DNA from: Betaproteobacteria bacterium HGW-Betaproteobacteria-9 | Lineage (GTDB): Bacteria > Pseudomonadota > Gammaproteobacteria > Burkholderiales > Burkholderiaceae_C | Direction of reading: 5' to 3' | Length of the DNA: 64,000 nt | Assembly (NCBI GenBank): GCA_002842215.1 | Contig: PHCC01000019.1 | Coordinates: 1-64,000 of the forward strand | Shown here: piece by piece, positions 32,515 through 41,397 of the stretch | Layout of the letters: each line of letters starts with the position of its first letter | Position numbering within the stretch: position 1 is the stretch's first letter | Position numbers and translations under genes: made by a program | Notes under the pieces: model-generated | Database searches by the model: none | Told to the model about the DNA's origin: nothing | What the model saw: only the letters and a program-made list of their open reading frames with translations

Positions 32515-33573
32515 GTGACCATCCAGACCGATGATTTCGCTCCCACGCCGCGCGTGGTCTCAGCCGCTCCGGCTTCGCCGAAGGAGGAGGCGATCGAACG
32601 CGCGTTGCGGCCCAAGTTGCTGGACGAATACGTGGGCCAGCAGAAGGTGCGTGAGCAACTGGAAATCTTCATCGGCGCGGCCAAAAAACGCAGCGAGGCG
32701 CTGGACCACGTGCTGCTGTTCGGCCCGCCGGGGTTGGGCAAAACGACGCTCAGTCACATCATCGCGCAGGAGCTGGGCGTCAACCTGCGCCAGACCAGCG
32801 GGCCGGTGCTGGAAAAGCCCAAGGACCTGGCGGCGTTGCTGACCAACCTCGAAGCCAACGACGTGCTGTTCATCGACGAGATCCACCGGCTCAGCCCGGT
32901 CGTCGAAGAGATCCTTTACCCGGCGCTGGAGGACTACCAGATCGACATCATGATCGGCGAAGGCCCGGCCGCGCGCAGCATCAAGCTGGACCTGCAACCG
33001 TTCACGCTGGTGGGCGCGACCACGCGCGCCGGCATGCTGACCAACCCGCTGCGCGACCGCTTTGGCATCGTGGCGCGGCTGGAGTTCTACACCGCCGAGG
33101 AGCTGGGGCTCATCGTCAAGCGCAGCGCGGGCCTGCTGAACGCGCCGATGGACCCCGAGGGTGGCTTCGAGATCGCGCGCCGTTCGCGCGGCACGCCGCG
33201 CATCGCCAACCGGCTGCTGCGCCGCGTGCGCGACTACGCCGAGGTCAAGGGCCGCGGCACGATCACGCTGGACATGGCCAACCGCGCGCTGGCCATGCTC
33301 GACGTCGATCCGCAGGGCTTCGACCTCATGGACCGCAAGCTGCTCGAAGCCGTGATCCACCGCTTCGACGGCGGGCCGGTGGGACTGGACAACATCGCGG
33401 CCAGCATCGGCGAAGAGCGCGACACGATCGAAGACGTGATCGAGCCCTACCTGATCCAGCAGGGTTTCCTGCAGCGCACGCCACGCGGGCGCATCGCCAC
33501 GCTGGCGGCCTACCGCCATCTGGGCGTGGCGCCGCCGCAGTCGGGCGACCACCTGTTCCCGGACGCGATCTGA
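32515..33573 (+). CDS. ruvB: Holliday junction branch migration ATPase RuvB
   Basis: RuvB is the AAA+ motor that drives branch migration with RuvA. The 352-residue protein has Walker [11 protein letters not shown] near 65-74, Walker [10 protein letters not shown] near 119, sensor 1 in GATTRAGML near 163, the arginine finger region NPLRDRFGI and a winged-helix C-terminus. Start: a GTG at 32515 gives MTIQTDDF, the family N-terminus; an ATG at 32479 would add 12 residues. A SPOR-domain gene follows after 1 bp. Confidence 0.97.
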   Translation: MTIQTDDFAPTPRVVSAAPASPKEEAIERALRPKLLDEYVGQQKVREQLEIFIGAAKKRSEALDHVLLFGPPGLGKTTLSHIIAQELGVNLRQTSGPVLEKPKDLAALLTNLEANDVLFIDEIHRLSPVVEEILYPALEDYQIDIMIGEGPAARSIKLDLQPFTLVGATTRAGMLTNPLRDRFGIVARLEFYTAEELGLIVKRSAGLLNAPMDPEGGFEIARRSRGTPRIANRLLRRVRDYAEVKGRGTITLDMANRALAMLDVDPQGFDLMDRKLLEAVIHRFDGGPVGLDNIAASIGEERDTIEDVIEPYLIQQGFLQRTPRGRIATLAAYRHLGVAPPQSGDHLFPDAI

Positions 33574-33574
33574 C

Positions 33575-34561
33575 ATGCAAGCGGGTGTGGACGGCCCAAC
33601 CGGCATGCCGTCTGGCACCGAAGCGCTGTTCCGTGCCGCGCTGGGCCCGCCTGCCGCCCGGATCTACCTGCCCTTCTTCGCCCGATTCGAAGAACGGGGG
33701 CGTTCGGGGCTGGTCTGGAGCCCGCGGGCGGCGCTGGGCAACCTGGCCTGGCTGGTGTACTGGCGCCTGTGGGACGCCGTGCTGGTCCAGTCCATCCTGA
33801 CGGTCGCCGGGGCGGGTGCGCTGGGCTGGCTGTGGGCGCGCGCGGACGGTGTGCCGATGGGCGTGCGGTTCGGGATGGCTGTGGCGGTCGTTGTGCTGTG
33901 GCTCGCCGTGCCCGGACTGTGGGGTGTGGCCTGGCTGCACGGTGGCTTGCGCCAGCGCACGGTGGCCGCCGTTGAGGAGGCCGATACCTTCAAGGTTGCG
34001 CTGGAACACCTGGAGCGTTCGGTGTATGCGTGGCGTCCCCGGGGGTATTTGTTCTCGGCGGCGACCGCACTGGCGGTGGTGTTGCTGGTCGGGTGGACGG
34101 CCCAACTGTTGCGCGGGGCGGCGGTGTCCGACGAACCAGCCAGCGCAGCCTTGTTTCGGCCGACACCGCCGCCGTCCATCAGCCCGGTCGCCACGCCCAC
34201 GCCAGCGCCCGAGCAGACCGCCGCGTCGCCGGCAGTGGACAAGCTGGTGCCCGTGATCGAAAGCCCTGCGGCCGAGCCCGCTGCGGGGCGGGTTTTGCCC
34301 GATCCCGATCTGTCGGGCGTTCGCCCCCGGGTCCGGGGTTTCGGTGTCAACGTCGGCCTGTTTTCCGTGGCGGCCAACGCCGAACGGGCGAAGGCACGGC
34401 TGTCCGAAGCGGGCCTGCCGGTGTTGGACGACCCGGTCGAGTCGGCACGCGGGCCGCTCACCCGCGTGCGGGTGGGGCCGTTCGACCGTCGCGAAGATGC
34501 CGAGGCGGCTGCGCAGAAGGTGCGGGCGCTGGGCTTGGAGGCCCGGGTCTACGAACCCTGA
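33575..34561 (+). CDS. SPOR-domain membrane protein
   Basis: The 328-residue protein begins with a cytosolic part and two or three hydrophobic segments (about 68-90, 97-118 and 155-175), then a Pro/Ala-rich linker (about 185-250) and a C-terminal SPOR domain (about 253-328: FGVNVGLFSVAANAERAK and TRVRVGPFDRREDAEAAA). SPOR domains bind denuded peptidoglycan at division sites, so a periplasmic C-terminus near the septum is expected. The N-terminal part resembles DUF2628-type membrane regions; this is a weak assignment. It starts 1 bp after ruvB and its end overlaps the convergent fusion gene by 13 bp. Confidence 0.85.
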   Translation: MQAGVDGPTGMPSGTEALFRAALGPPAARIYLPFFARFEERGRSGLVWSPRAALGNLAWLVYWRLWDAVLVQSILTVAGAGALGWLWARADGVPMGVRFGMAVAVVVLWLAVPGLWGVAWLHGGLRQRTVAAVEEADTFKVALEHLERSVYAWRPRGYLFSAATALAVVLLVGWTAQLLRGAAVSDEPASAALFRPTPPPSISPVATPTPAPEQTAASPAVDKLVPVIESPAAEPAAGRVLPDPDLSGVRPRVRGFGVNVGLFSVAANAERAKARLSEAGLPVLDDPVESARGPLTRVRVGPFDRREDAEAAAQKVRALGLEARVYEP

Positions 34562-36297
34562 CCTGGCGCCCCGCCGGCGCCGCGCAGCACACCCATCACC
34601 ATCAAGCACTGCGCGGCGTAGTAGCTGCCCAGCACCCAGAAGGCCGACATCGGCAGCGGACTCACGAAACGGTTGATCGCCAGCAGCGCGTCGCTGAGCA
34701 TGAAACACGCGGCGCCCACGGCCACCACCATGGACGGGCCGTCGCGTTGCACGCTGGCGCGGCCCAGGGCCTGCGCCGCCATCAGGCCGATCGCCAGCAC
34801 ATAGGCGGCCACGGGCCCGCGCAGGCCGGGTGGCAGGCCGCCGTACCAGAGCACGGCGTACATGCCCAGCCCGACCGCGGCCACGCCCCACGCGGCGGGT
34901 CGGTTCGTCAGCCAGGGCACGCCCTGGCGGAACAGCGCAATGTAGGCCATGTGCGCCAGCAGGAAGGCCGCCAGGCCGGGGATGAACAGGCCGTCGAGCA
35001 TGAGAAACACATCGCCCGTGAGGGAGGCGGCGAGGGCTGCGAGCAGCCAGGGGGCGCCGCGCAGGCCGACGGCTCGGGAGCGCATCGCCGCGATCACCAC
35101 CGCCAGGGCCACGACCATGGTCAGTGGCTTGAAGACGAGGTGCACCGCCGGCCAGCCGGTGGCGGCGCTGGCCATCGACAACGCGGCGCATTCGATCAGC
35201 AGCACCTCGCCCCGGCTGATGCGCCCCTGCAGCAACGCGCCCACGGCCCACAGGCCCGCGAACAGGGCGGTGAACCCCGCCAGGTTGTGCGACAGCGCGG
35301 CGGTGTCGGCGGGCCAGAGAAAGGCCGCCACGCCGCCCAGCAGGGCCACGAACTGCCATGCCGCGAAGACCTTCACCGGGCGGGTGACGGGCGGTGCGTA
35401 GGTTCTCAGCGTGGTGATGTCGAAGGGTGGGCGAGGAAAAGCCGCCGCCACGTCGGCCGGCCGCCAGCCCGGCGGCTTCAGCCACACGCACAGCTTGTCG
35501 GTCCAGTTCTTCGCTCGCCAGCTGTCGAGCGCCAGCGCCCAGTACACCTCGGCGTTGGCCCACAGCGGGTCCCAGCTGTTGAGCGGGCTGCGCGTGCCGT
35601 AGACGCAGGGCTCGCGCGGGTCTTCGGGCTCGAAGCTGCCGAACAGGTGGTCCCACAGCATCAGGATGCCGCCGTAGTTTTTGTCCACGTAGCGATCATT
35701 CACCGCGTGGTGCACGCGGTGGTTGGACGGTGAGGCGAACCAGCGGTCGAAGCGGCCCAGGCTGCCGATCTGCTCGGTGTGGATCCAGAACTGGTAGAGC
35801 AGGTCGATGAGCGCGACCACCGCGAACACCAGCGGCGGCACGCCCGCCAGCGCCATCGGCAGGTAGAACACCCAGCCCAGCAGCGGGTAGCTGCTGGGCT
35901 GGCGCAGCGCGGTCGAGAGGTTGTAGTCCTGGCTCTGGTGGTGCACCACGTGCGCGGCCCAGAAGACGCCCACCGTGTGGCCGAGGCGGTGGTTCCAGTA
36001 GTAGAGGAAGTCGTAGAACAGCAGCGCCAGCAGCCAGCCTGGCAGGGTGGTCCAGAAACCGGTGTCGGGCACCAGCGCCAGGCTGCTGAACACGGCGGTG
36101 TAGATGCCGATCTTCAGCAGCGGCACCAACACCACGCTGGCCTGGCTCAGCATGCCCAGCGAGATGCTGTTCAGGGCGTCGTCGAAGCGGTAGGTGTTGC
36201 GGCCCCGGCGCAGGCCGATGACGAGTTCGATCGCGATGAGGACGAAGAAAACCGGGGTGGCGAGGACGATGATCTGGCTGGGTGACATGCCCGCCAT
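34549..36297 (-). CDS. Fusion: sterol desaturase/fatty acid hydroxylase domain plus YhhN (lysoplasmalogenase-like) domain
   Basis: This 582-residue membrane protein joins two enzymes. The N-terminal half (about 1-290) is a sterol-desaturase-superfamily hydroxylase with the di-iron histidine clusters HRLGH near 103, HVVHHQ near 116 and HRVHH near 196. The C-terminal half (about 340-578) is a YhhN/TMEM86-type domain with SLTGDVFLMLDGLFIPGLAAFLLAH near 425 and CFMLSDALLAINRF near 532. In animals, a member of the first superfamily (alkylglycerol monooxygenase) cleaves glyceryl ethers, and TMEM86B hydrolyses lysoplasmalogen vinyl ethers. The fusion suggests a role in ether-lipid breakdown; this is inference. 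No stop or frameshift interrupts the join. Confidence 0.9.
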   Translation of the reverse strand: MAGMSPSQIIVLATPVFFVLIAIELVIGLRRGRNTYRFDDALNSISLGMLSQASVVLVPLLKIGIYTAVFSSLALVPDTGFWTTLPGWLLALLFYDFLYYWNHRLGHTVGVFWAAHVVHHQSQDYNLSTALRQPSSYPLLGWVFYLPMALAGVPPLVFAVVALIDLLYQFWIHTEQIGSLGRFDRWFASPSNHRVHHAVNDRYVDKNYGGILMLWDHLFGSFEPEDPREPCVYGTRSPLNSWDPLWANAEVYWALALDSWRAKNWTDKLCVWLKPPGWRPADVAAAFPRPPFDITTLRTYAPPVTRPVKVFAAWQFVALLGGVAAFLWPADTAALSHNLAGFTALFAGLWAVGALLQGRISRGEVLLIECAALSMASAATGWPAVHLVFKPLTMVVALAVVIAAMRSRAVGLRGAPWLLAALAASLTGDVFLMLDGLFIPGLAAFLLAHMAYIALFRQGVPWLTNRPAAWGVAAVGLGMYAVLWYGGLPPGLRGPVAAYVLAIGLMAAQALGRASVQRDGPSMVVAVGAACFMLSDALLAINRFVSPLPMSAFWVLGSYYAAQCLMVMGVLRGAGGAPGQGS

Positions 36298-36308
36298 TCT
36301 GGTGGGAT

Positions 36309-37466
36309 TCAGCCCAGGGCTGCTCTGGCGTCAACCCTGATCAGGCGTTCCACCCGCCCGGCCGCCAAACCGCCGACCACACCGAACGCCCAGTCGTGCA
36401 GGTTCACCGTGGGGTCGCAATGGCCCGGGATCAGCCACACGGTTTCGCCCAGTTCGGGCAGGGCCGTGCCAGGCGCAGCGGCGCGCAGGATGCCGTGTTC
36501 GTCGCCGCCGTTGGCAAACACCAGGCCGCTGGGCCAGGCCACCGTCGGCAGGCCGCTGTCGATGGCGTGGCTCTTGTGGCCGGCGTCGCAGACGGCGTGG
36601 TTTTCGCTGCGGCTCATGACCTGGCTCTTGACGAACAGCGCGTGTTCGAACGCCGGGTCGTCCGCTTCGTTCTGGTTGCTCGCGTAGTCGGCGTCCATGA
36701 ACAGGTAGGACCCGGCCTGCAGCTCGCCCCAGGCACCGCTGGTGGCCTCCAGCACGAAGCTGCCGGTGCCCGCGCCGGTGACCAGCGGCACGCCGAAACC
36801 CGCGGCGGTCAGCGCATCGAGGCTGCGGACCACGGCCTGCGTGGCGCCCTCGATAGCGACGCGGCGTTCGGCCGGTGTGCGCAGGTGCTGGGCGCGACCG
36901 TGGTAGGCCTGCAGGCCGGCGAAACGCAGGGCGGGGTGCTGCGCGATCTGTCGCGCCAGCGGCACCGCGGCCTCGCCCGAGACCACACCACAGCGGCCCT
37001 GGCCGACGTCGATTTCGATGAACACGTCGATGGCGTTCGGTGTGTGCACGCCCGCCGCTTCGAGCGCCTGCGCCAGGCGCGTGATGCCCAGCGCGCTGTC
37101 CACCGCGATGGCGAAGCGCGTGGGCAGGTCGCGCAGCGCCGCCGCCAGCCGCGCCAGCTTGGCCGGCGCGATCACCTCGTTGCTGATGAAGATGTCGTGC
37201 ACGCCGGCGTGGGCCAGGGCCAGCGCCTCGTCGGTCTTCTGCACACACACGCCGACGGCGCCGTGCGCCACCTGGCGCTTCGCCAGTTCGGCGCTCTTGT
37301 GCAGCTTGGCGTGAGGCCGCAGGCGCAGGCCGCGCCCGGCCGCGAAGGCCGCCATGCGCGCCAGGTTGCGCTCCATCGCATCGAGGTCGATCACCAGCGC
37401 GGGCGTGTCGATGGCTGCCACGCCGTGGCCCACGCAGGCTTGTGCCAGCTCAAGCCGCCTGTTCAT
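36309..37466 (-). CDS. DSD1-family PLP-dependent enzyme (D-threonine aldolase / D-serine dehydratase-like)
   Basis: The 385-residue protein is a fold-type III PLP enzyme with an alanine-racemase-like N-terminal barrel and a C-terminal DSD1 domain. The PLP lysine is expected in RPHAKLHKS (residues 50-58, probably Lys54). The C-terminal PGHCDPTVNLHDW near 344-356 carries the His and Cys that bind the metal in D-threonine aldolase and D-serine dehydratase. It probably acts on a D-beta-hydroxy amino acid in the cytosol; the substrate is not readable. Its start overlaps the end of the phosphatase gene by 17 bp, so the pair is probably co-transcribed. Confidence 0.9.
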   Translation of the reverse strand: MNRRLELAQACVGHGVAAIDTPALVIDLDAMERNLARMAAFAAGRGLRLRPHAKLHKSAELAKRQVAHGAVGVCVQKTDEALALAHAGVHDIFISNEVIAPAKLARLAAALRDLPTRFAIAVDSALGITRLAQALEAAGVHTPNAIDVFIEIDVGQGRCGVVSGEAAVPLARQIAQHPALRFAGLQAYHGRAQHLRTPAERRVAIEGATQAVVRSLDALTAAGFGVPLVTGAGTGSFVLEATSGAWGELQAGSYLFMDADYASNQNEADDPAFEHALFVKSQVMSRSENHAVCDAGHKSHAIDSGLPTVAWPSGLVFANGGDEHGILRAAAPGTALPELGETVWLIPGHCDPTVNLHDWAFGVVGGLAAGRVERLIRVDARAALG

Positions 37467-38094
37467 CGAGTGCGCCGTTGTTGGTGTTCAGGTGCCCGGT
37501 GTCGGCCCAGCCCACCAGGCCCAGGCCCTCGGGCGTCCAGAGCAGGCGGTTGATGGCGGTGTTGGTCAGTTCCCAGCTGCGCGGTGCCTGCAGTTCCAGC
37601 CGGGTGGCGGCGCGGTAGAGGATGTCGAGCACGCCGCCATGCACCGCCACGAGGATCTGCTCGCCGGGGTGGCGCGCGGCCAGCTCGTTCACCGCGCGCA
37701 CCACGCGGTCTTGCAGCTGCAGCAGCGACTCGCCGCCGGGCGGCGCGAAGTCGGGCACGCGCTTGCGCCAGGCGGTGGATTCTTCCGGGTAGCGCGCTTC
37801 GAGTTCGGCCCAGGTGTGGCCCTCGAAGCGGCCGAAGCAGCGCTCGCGCAGGCCGGCGTGCGTGTGCACCGGCTTGTCGTGCCGGCGCGCGACGGTCTGC
37901 GCGGTTTCCAGCGCCCGGCTGAGATCGCTGGCGTAGAAAGCGTCGATGGGTTCTTCGGCCAGCGCCTGCGCGAGCTGGGCCGCCTGCCAGCGGCCGTGCT
38001 CGTTGAGGTCGATGTCGGTGTGGCCCTGGATGCGGGTGTCGCGGTTCCAGGCGGTTTCACCGTGGCGCACGGCCAGGATGCGGGTGACTTTCAA
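37450..38094 (-). CDS. Histidine phosphatase family protein (phosphoglycerate mutase-like)
   Basis: The 214-residue protein has the catalytic RHGETAWN near residues 10-17, SDLSRALETA near 58 and the second His in VAVHGGVLDIL near 152. It could be a GpmB/CobC-type phosphatase; the substrate is unclear. The frame stays open upstream, but the conserved domain begins at VTRILAVRHGE. A TTG at 38092-38094, preceded by AGGA at about 8 bp, is the best start; no ATG fits. Confidence 0.9.
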   Translation of the reverse strand: MKVTRILAVRHGETAWNRDTRIQGHTDIDLNEHGRWQAAQLAQALAEEPIDAFYASDLSRALETAQTVARRHDKPVHTHAGLRERCFGRFEGHTWAELEARYPEESTAWRKRVPDFAPPGGESLLQLQDRVVRAVNELAARHPGEQILVAVHGGVLDILYRAATRLELQAPRSWELTNTAINRLLWTPEGLGLVGWADTGHLNTNNGALDEQAA

Positions 38095-38221
38095 ATGGGG
38101 GTCCTGTTCGGTTGGGGCGGTCAACAGGGCGCACTGTACCGGGTTGGCCCCGGTCTGCAAAACCGCACGGAAGATGCCCCGTTGCCTTCGGCTATCGCAC
38201 GCTTTGGAACACAATCGCCGC

Positions 38222-40573
38222 ATGTCACTGCCCGCCGCTGTGTCGTCCGGGGATTTTGCCTCCCTGTTCAACTTCCTGCCCATCGGGGCCTACCGGAGTT
38301 CGCCCGACGGCCGGATGATCCGCTCCAACCAGGCGCTGGTGGCGCTGAACGGGTATGCCACGGAGGCCGAACACCTGGCGGCGGTCAAGGACATCGCCCG
38401 CGAGTGGTACGTGGATCCCCGGCGGCGCGATGAATTCAAGCAGCGGCTGGAGCGCGACGGTTTCGTGCGGAGCTTCGTGTCCGAGATCTGGCGCCACAAG
38501 ACCCGGGAACGCATCTGGATCAGCGAAAACGCCCACATCGTGCGGGATGCGCAGGGTCGTGTGCTCTATTACGAGGGCACGGTCGAAGACGTCACCGAGC
38601 GCATCCAGAACCAGGAGGCCTTGCGCCGCAGTGAAGAACAGCTGCGCCAGATCACCGCGCAGGTGCCGGGCATGGTGTTTGTGCTGCACGTGGCGCCCGA
38701 CGGGCGCCGGGAGTACCGTTTCGTGAGCCCCGGTGTGCGCGACATCTATGGCTTCGATCCCGAAGACCTGGTGCGCGATCCGATGCTCATCGCGCGCTAC
38801 CGCCATCCGGACGACCAAGTGCTGCTTGAGAGGGATCTGAGCCGGATCCTGCAGGGGCCGGTCGATCTCGGGGGCGAGTTCCGCATCGTGCTGCCCGACG
38901 GGCAAATCAAGTGGCTTTACCGCCGCTCGTGCACCGTGTCGCGCGATGCTTCGGGTTCCCTGCGTGTCGGGGTCTTGCTCGACATCACCGGGCGCAAGCA
39001 GGCCGAAGCCGCCCTCCACGAAAACGAAGCGCTCTGGAAGCTGGCGCTGGAAAGCGCAGGCGACGGGGTCTGGGACTGGAACATCGCGACCGGGGAGGAG
39101 TTTTTCTCCAGCCGCATCCTGGCCATGTTCGGCTTTGCCGAAGGCGAGATCACCCACCTGGCCGAGGCGCTGGACAACCGGACCCATCCCGACGACGTGG
39201 CGCAGATGCTGGCCGACCGGCAGGCGCACTTTGATGGCCACACACCGGTGTATCGCAACGAACACCGCGTGCGCTGCAAGGACGGCAGCTGGAAATGGGT
39301 GCTCTCGCGCGGCATGGTGATCGGGCGCGACGCGGCGGGTGTGCCGCTGCGCATGGTGGGCACACACACCGACATCACCGAACTCAAGCAGGCCGAGGCG
39401 CAGCAGCGCCTGCTCGAAGCGCAATTGCGCGAGTCGCAGAAGATGGAAGCGATCGGCACACTGGCCGGCGGTGTGGCCCACGATTTCAACAACCTGCTGG
39501 CGGCCATCCTGGGCAACCTGGCCCTGGCGCGCGAAGACGTGGGGCCCGATCACCCGGCGCAGGAAAGTCTGCAGGAAATCAGCCGCGCCGCGATCCGCGC
39601 CCGCCAGCTGGTGCAGCAAATTCTCACCTTCAGCCGGCGCCAGACCCAGGCCATGCAGCTGCAACCGCTCACACCGCTGCTGCTGGAAGCGCTGGGCCTG
39701 CTGCGCTCGCTGCTGCCCGCCGGCGCGCGCCTGGACACCCGGCTGCCCGATGCGGATCTGATGGTGATGGCGGATGCCACCCAGGTGCAACAGGTGCTGA
39801 TCAACCTGTGCACCAACGCCTGGCAGGCGCTTGGAGGCCGGCCCGGTGACATCCTCGTGGCGCTGGAAGCCCGACAGGTGGATGCGACGCAGGCGCTGCA
39901 GCTGGGGGATCTGTCACCGGGCGGCTATGCGTGTCTGAGCGTGTCCGACGACGGATCGGGCATGAGCGCCGAGACCCGGCGGCGCCTGTTCGAACCCTTT
40001 TTCACCACCAAGCCGCCGGGGGCCGGCACGGGGCTGGGCTTGGCGGTGGTGCACGGCATCGTCAAGGCGCACCGGGGCGCGATTGCGGTGCACAGCCGGC
40101 CCGGCGCCGGCACGCGCTTTGACATCTACTTCCCGCTGGCCGGGGAGACCGGGGCGTTACCGCCTGAACGGGCGCCCGCTTCCGAAGCGCCGGTGTCCGA
40201 GGCCAGCGGGCGCCACGTGGTCTATATCGACGACTACGAAGCCATGGTGTTTCTGGTCGGGCGGTCGCTGCGCAAGCAGGGTTTTCGTGTCAGCACCTTC
40301 GAGTCGGGCGAGGCGGCGCTGGACTGGCTGCGCACGCATGAAGACCCTGTCGACCTCGTGGTGACCGACCAGAACATGCCGGGCCTGTCGGGCGTGGATG
40401 TGGCGCGGGCCATCCACCGCCTGCGCCCGGGCCAGCGCATCGCCATCGTCTCGGGGCACGTCAGCGACGAACTGCTGGCCGAGGCCGCGGCGGCGGGCGT
40501 GAGCGATGTGCTGGGCAAACAGGACAGCATGGAAGCGCTGGGCGCTGCCATCCGGCAGTTGCTGGAGGCCTGA
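38222..40573 (+). CDS. Cytosolic PAS-domain hybrid sensor histidine kinase with receiver domain
   Basis: The 783-residue protein has no membrane segment. Domains in order: three PAS/PAC units (about 10-130, 140-262 and 268-395), a HisKA dimerisation domain with GGVAHDFNNLLAAILGN near 415-431, an ATPase domain (about 520-640, GTGLGLAVVHG) and a C-terminal receiver (about 665-783) with the phospho-acceptor Asp in VVTDQNMPGLSG near 715. The DFNNLL H-box is typical of soluble hybrid kinases. No output regulator is encoded beside it, so the phosphorelay partner is elsewhere. The ATG at 38222 was chosen. Confidence 0.92.
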   Translation: MSLPAAVSSGDFASLFNFLPIGAYRSSPDGRMIRSNQALVALNGYATEAEHLAAVKDIAREWYVDPRRRDEFKQRLERDGFVRSFVSEIWRHKTRERIWISENAHIVRDAQGRVLYYEGTVEDVTERIQNQEALRRSEEQLRQITAQVPGMVFVLHVAPDGRREYRFVSPGVRDIYGFDPEDLVRDPMLIARYRHPDDQVLLERDLSRILQGPVDLGGEFRIVLPDGQIKWLYRRSCTVSRDASGSLRVGVLLDITGRKQAEAALHENEALWKLALESAGDGVWDWNIATGEEFFSSRILAMFGFAEGEITHLAEALDNRTHPDDVAQMLADRQAHFDGHTPVYRNEHRVRCKDGSWKWVLSRGMVIGRDAAGVPLRMVGTHTDITELKQAEAQQRLLEAQLRESQKMEAIGTLAGGVAHDFNNLLAAILGNLALAREDVGPDHPAQESLQEISRAAIRARQLVQQILTFSRRQTQAMQLQPLTPLLLEALGLLRSLLPAGARLDTRLPDADLMVMADATQVQQVLINLCTNAWQALGGRPGDILVALEARQVDATQALQLGDLSPGGYACLSVSDDGSGMSAETRRRLFEPFFTTKPPGAGTGLGLAVVHGIVKAHRGAIAVHSRPGAGTRFDIYFPLAGETGALPPERAPASEAPVSEASGRHVVYIDDYEAMVFLVGRSLRKQGFRVSTFESGEAALDWLRTHEDPVDLVVTDQNMPGLSGVDVARAIHRLRPGQRIAIVSGHVSDELLAEAAAAGVSDVLGKQDSMEALGAAIRQLLEA

Positions 40574-40648
40574 AGCGCGTTAGCGTGCAACAACGCGCGT
40601 CAGGGGGCGCCCCAAGCTTGAATCGCTCCCCTCGGGGGGCCTCGTTCT
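40574..40648. repeat. Short intergenic GC-rich segment between convergent genes
   Basis: This 75-bp gap holds GGGGCGCCCC and CCCCTCGGGGGG, short palindromic G/C clusters of the same style as the longer intergenic repeats at 11319 and 25747, but too short to call a full copy. It may end transcription of the convergent genes on either side. Confidence 0.3.
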
Positions 40649-41338
40649 TCAGCGCGGAACGTCGATGTTGACCTGTCGCACGCCGGCTGGCGGCGTCGGG
40701 AAGTCGCGCAGGGCCGCGTCGAGCATGGCGCTCCAGAGTTCGGGGGTGCTGTTCCAGCGGCCCTCGTGCGCGGCGTGCGTTTCATAGACCACCTGCCGGT
40801 TACCGGCGTGACGGATCAGCAAAGACACCTTGCGCTGGTAGTACGGCCAGTCCGTGTGCAAAAACATCGGCGACCAGATGATCTGACCGCTGCCGGTGAT
40901 GACGTGACCACGACCAAACATGCCGAATGCACCCCAGTGGTGGTCCCACGGGTCTTCCCAGGGCGCGCGTGGCAGTCGCAACGAAGTGGCGCTGACCTGT
41001 ACCGTCCAGGACGGGGGCGCACCTCCATCGGCCTGATGCCAGTCGACCTTGCCCAATGCGGTGCGGGCCAATTGTTCCAGCTGGTCCTGTCCGGCGGCTT
41101 GGCGGCCTTCGTCTTGGGACGGCAGTCGGTCAAAGCGGTAGGTTTGTGGTCCCTGCGGCGCGGCACCGGGCAGGCGGGTACCACCAGCGACACCGTTCCA
41201 GCGGGGAAAGCTCTCCACCGCGTTGTCCACCCGATAGACGCTGGCGCAGCCGCCGAGCACCAGCAGGCCCAGGGTGAGCAGCAAGGCACGCCAGAACACG
41301 CTGGCGCGTCGTGGAGCAAGGGTGTCGTGTGGGTGCAT
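40649..41338 (-). CDS. Putative lipoprotein, DUF4136-like
   Basis: The 229-residue protein has a lipoprotein signal peptide with the lipobox LGGC (Cys31), so it is probably anchored in the outer or inner membrane. The following VYRVDNAVESFPRW and the spacing of DWHQADGGAPPSWTVQVSA resemble the DUF4136 family, found in many Gram-negative lipoproteins of unknown function. A strong AGGAGG lies 7 bp before the ATG at 41336-41338; two GTG codons further upstream are too close to that site. Confidence 0.82.
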   Translation of the reverse strand: MHPHDTLAPRRASVFWRALLLTLGLLVLGGCASVYRVDNAVESFPRWNGVAGGTRLPGAAPQGPQTYRFDRLPSQDEGRQAAGQDQLEQLARTALGKVDWHQADGGAPPSWTVQVSATSLRLPRAPWEDPWDHHWGAFGMFGRGHVITGSGQIIWSPMFLHTDWPYYQRKVSLLIRHAGNRQVVYETHAAHEGRWNSTPELWSAMLDAALRDFPTPPAGVRQVNIDVPR

Positions 41339-41397
41339 CACCACGCCTCCTGTTGAGTGGATCGGGCCGTCATCTGGCAGGCGGCGGGCCTGCGGTT

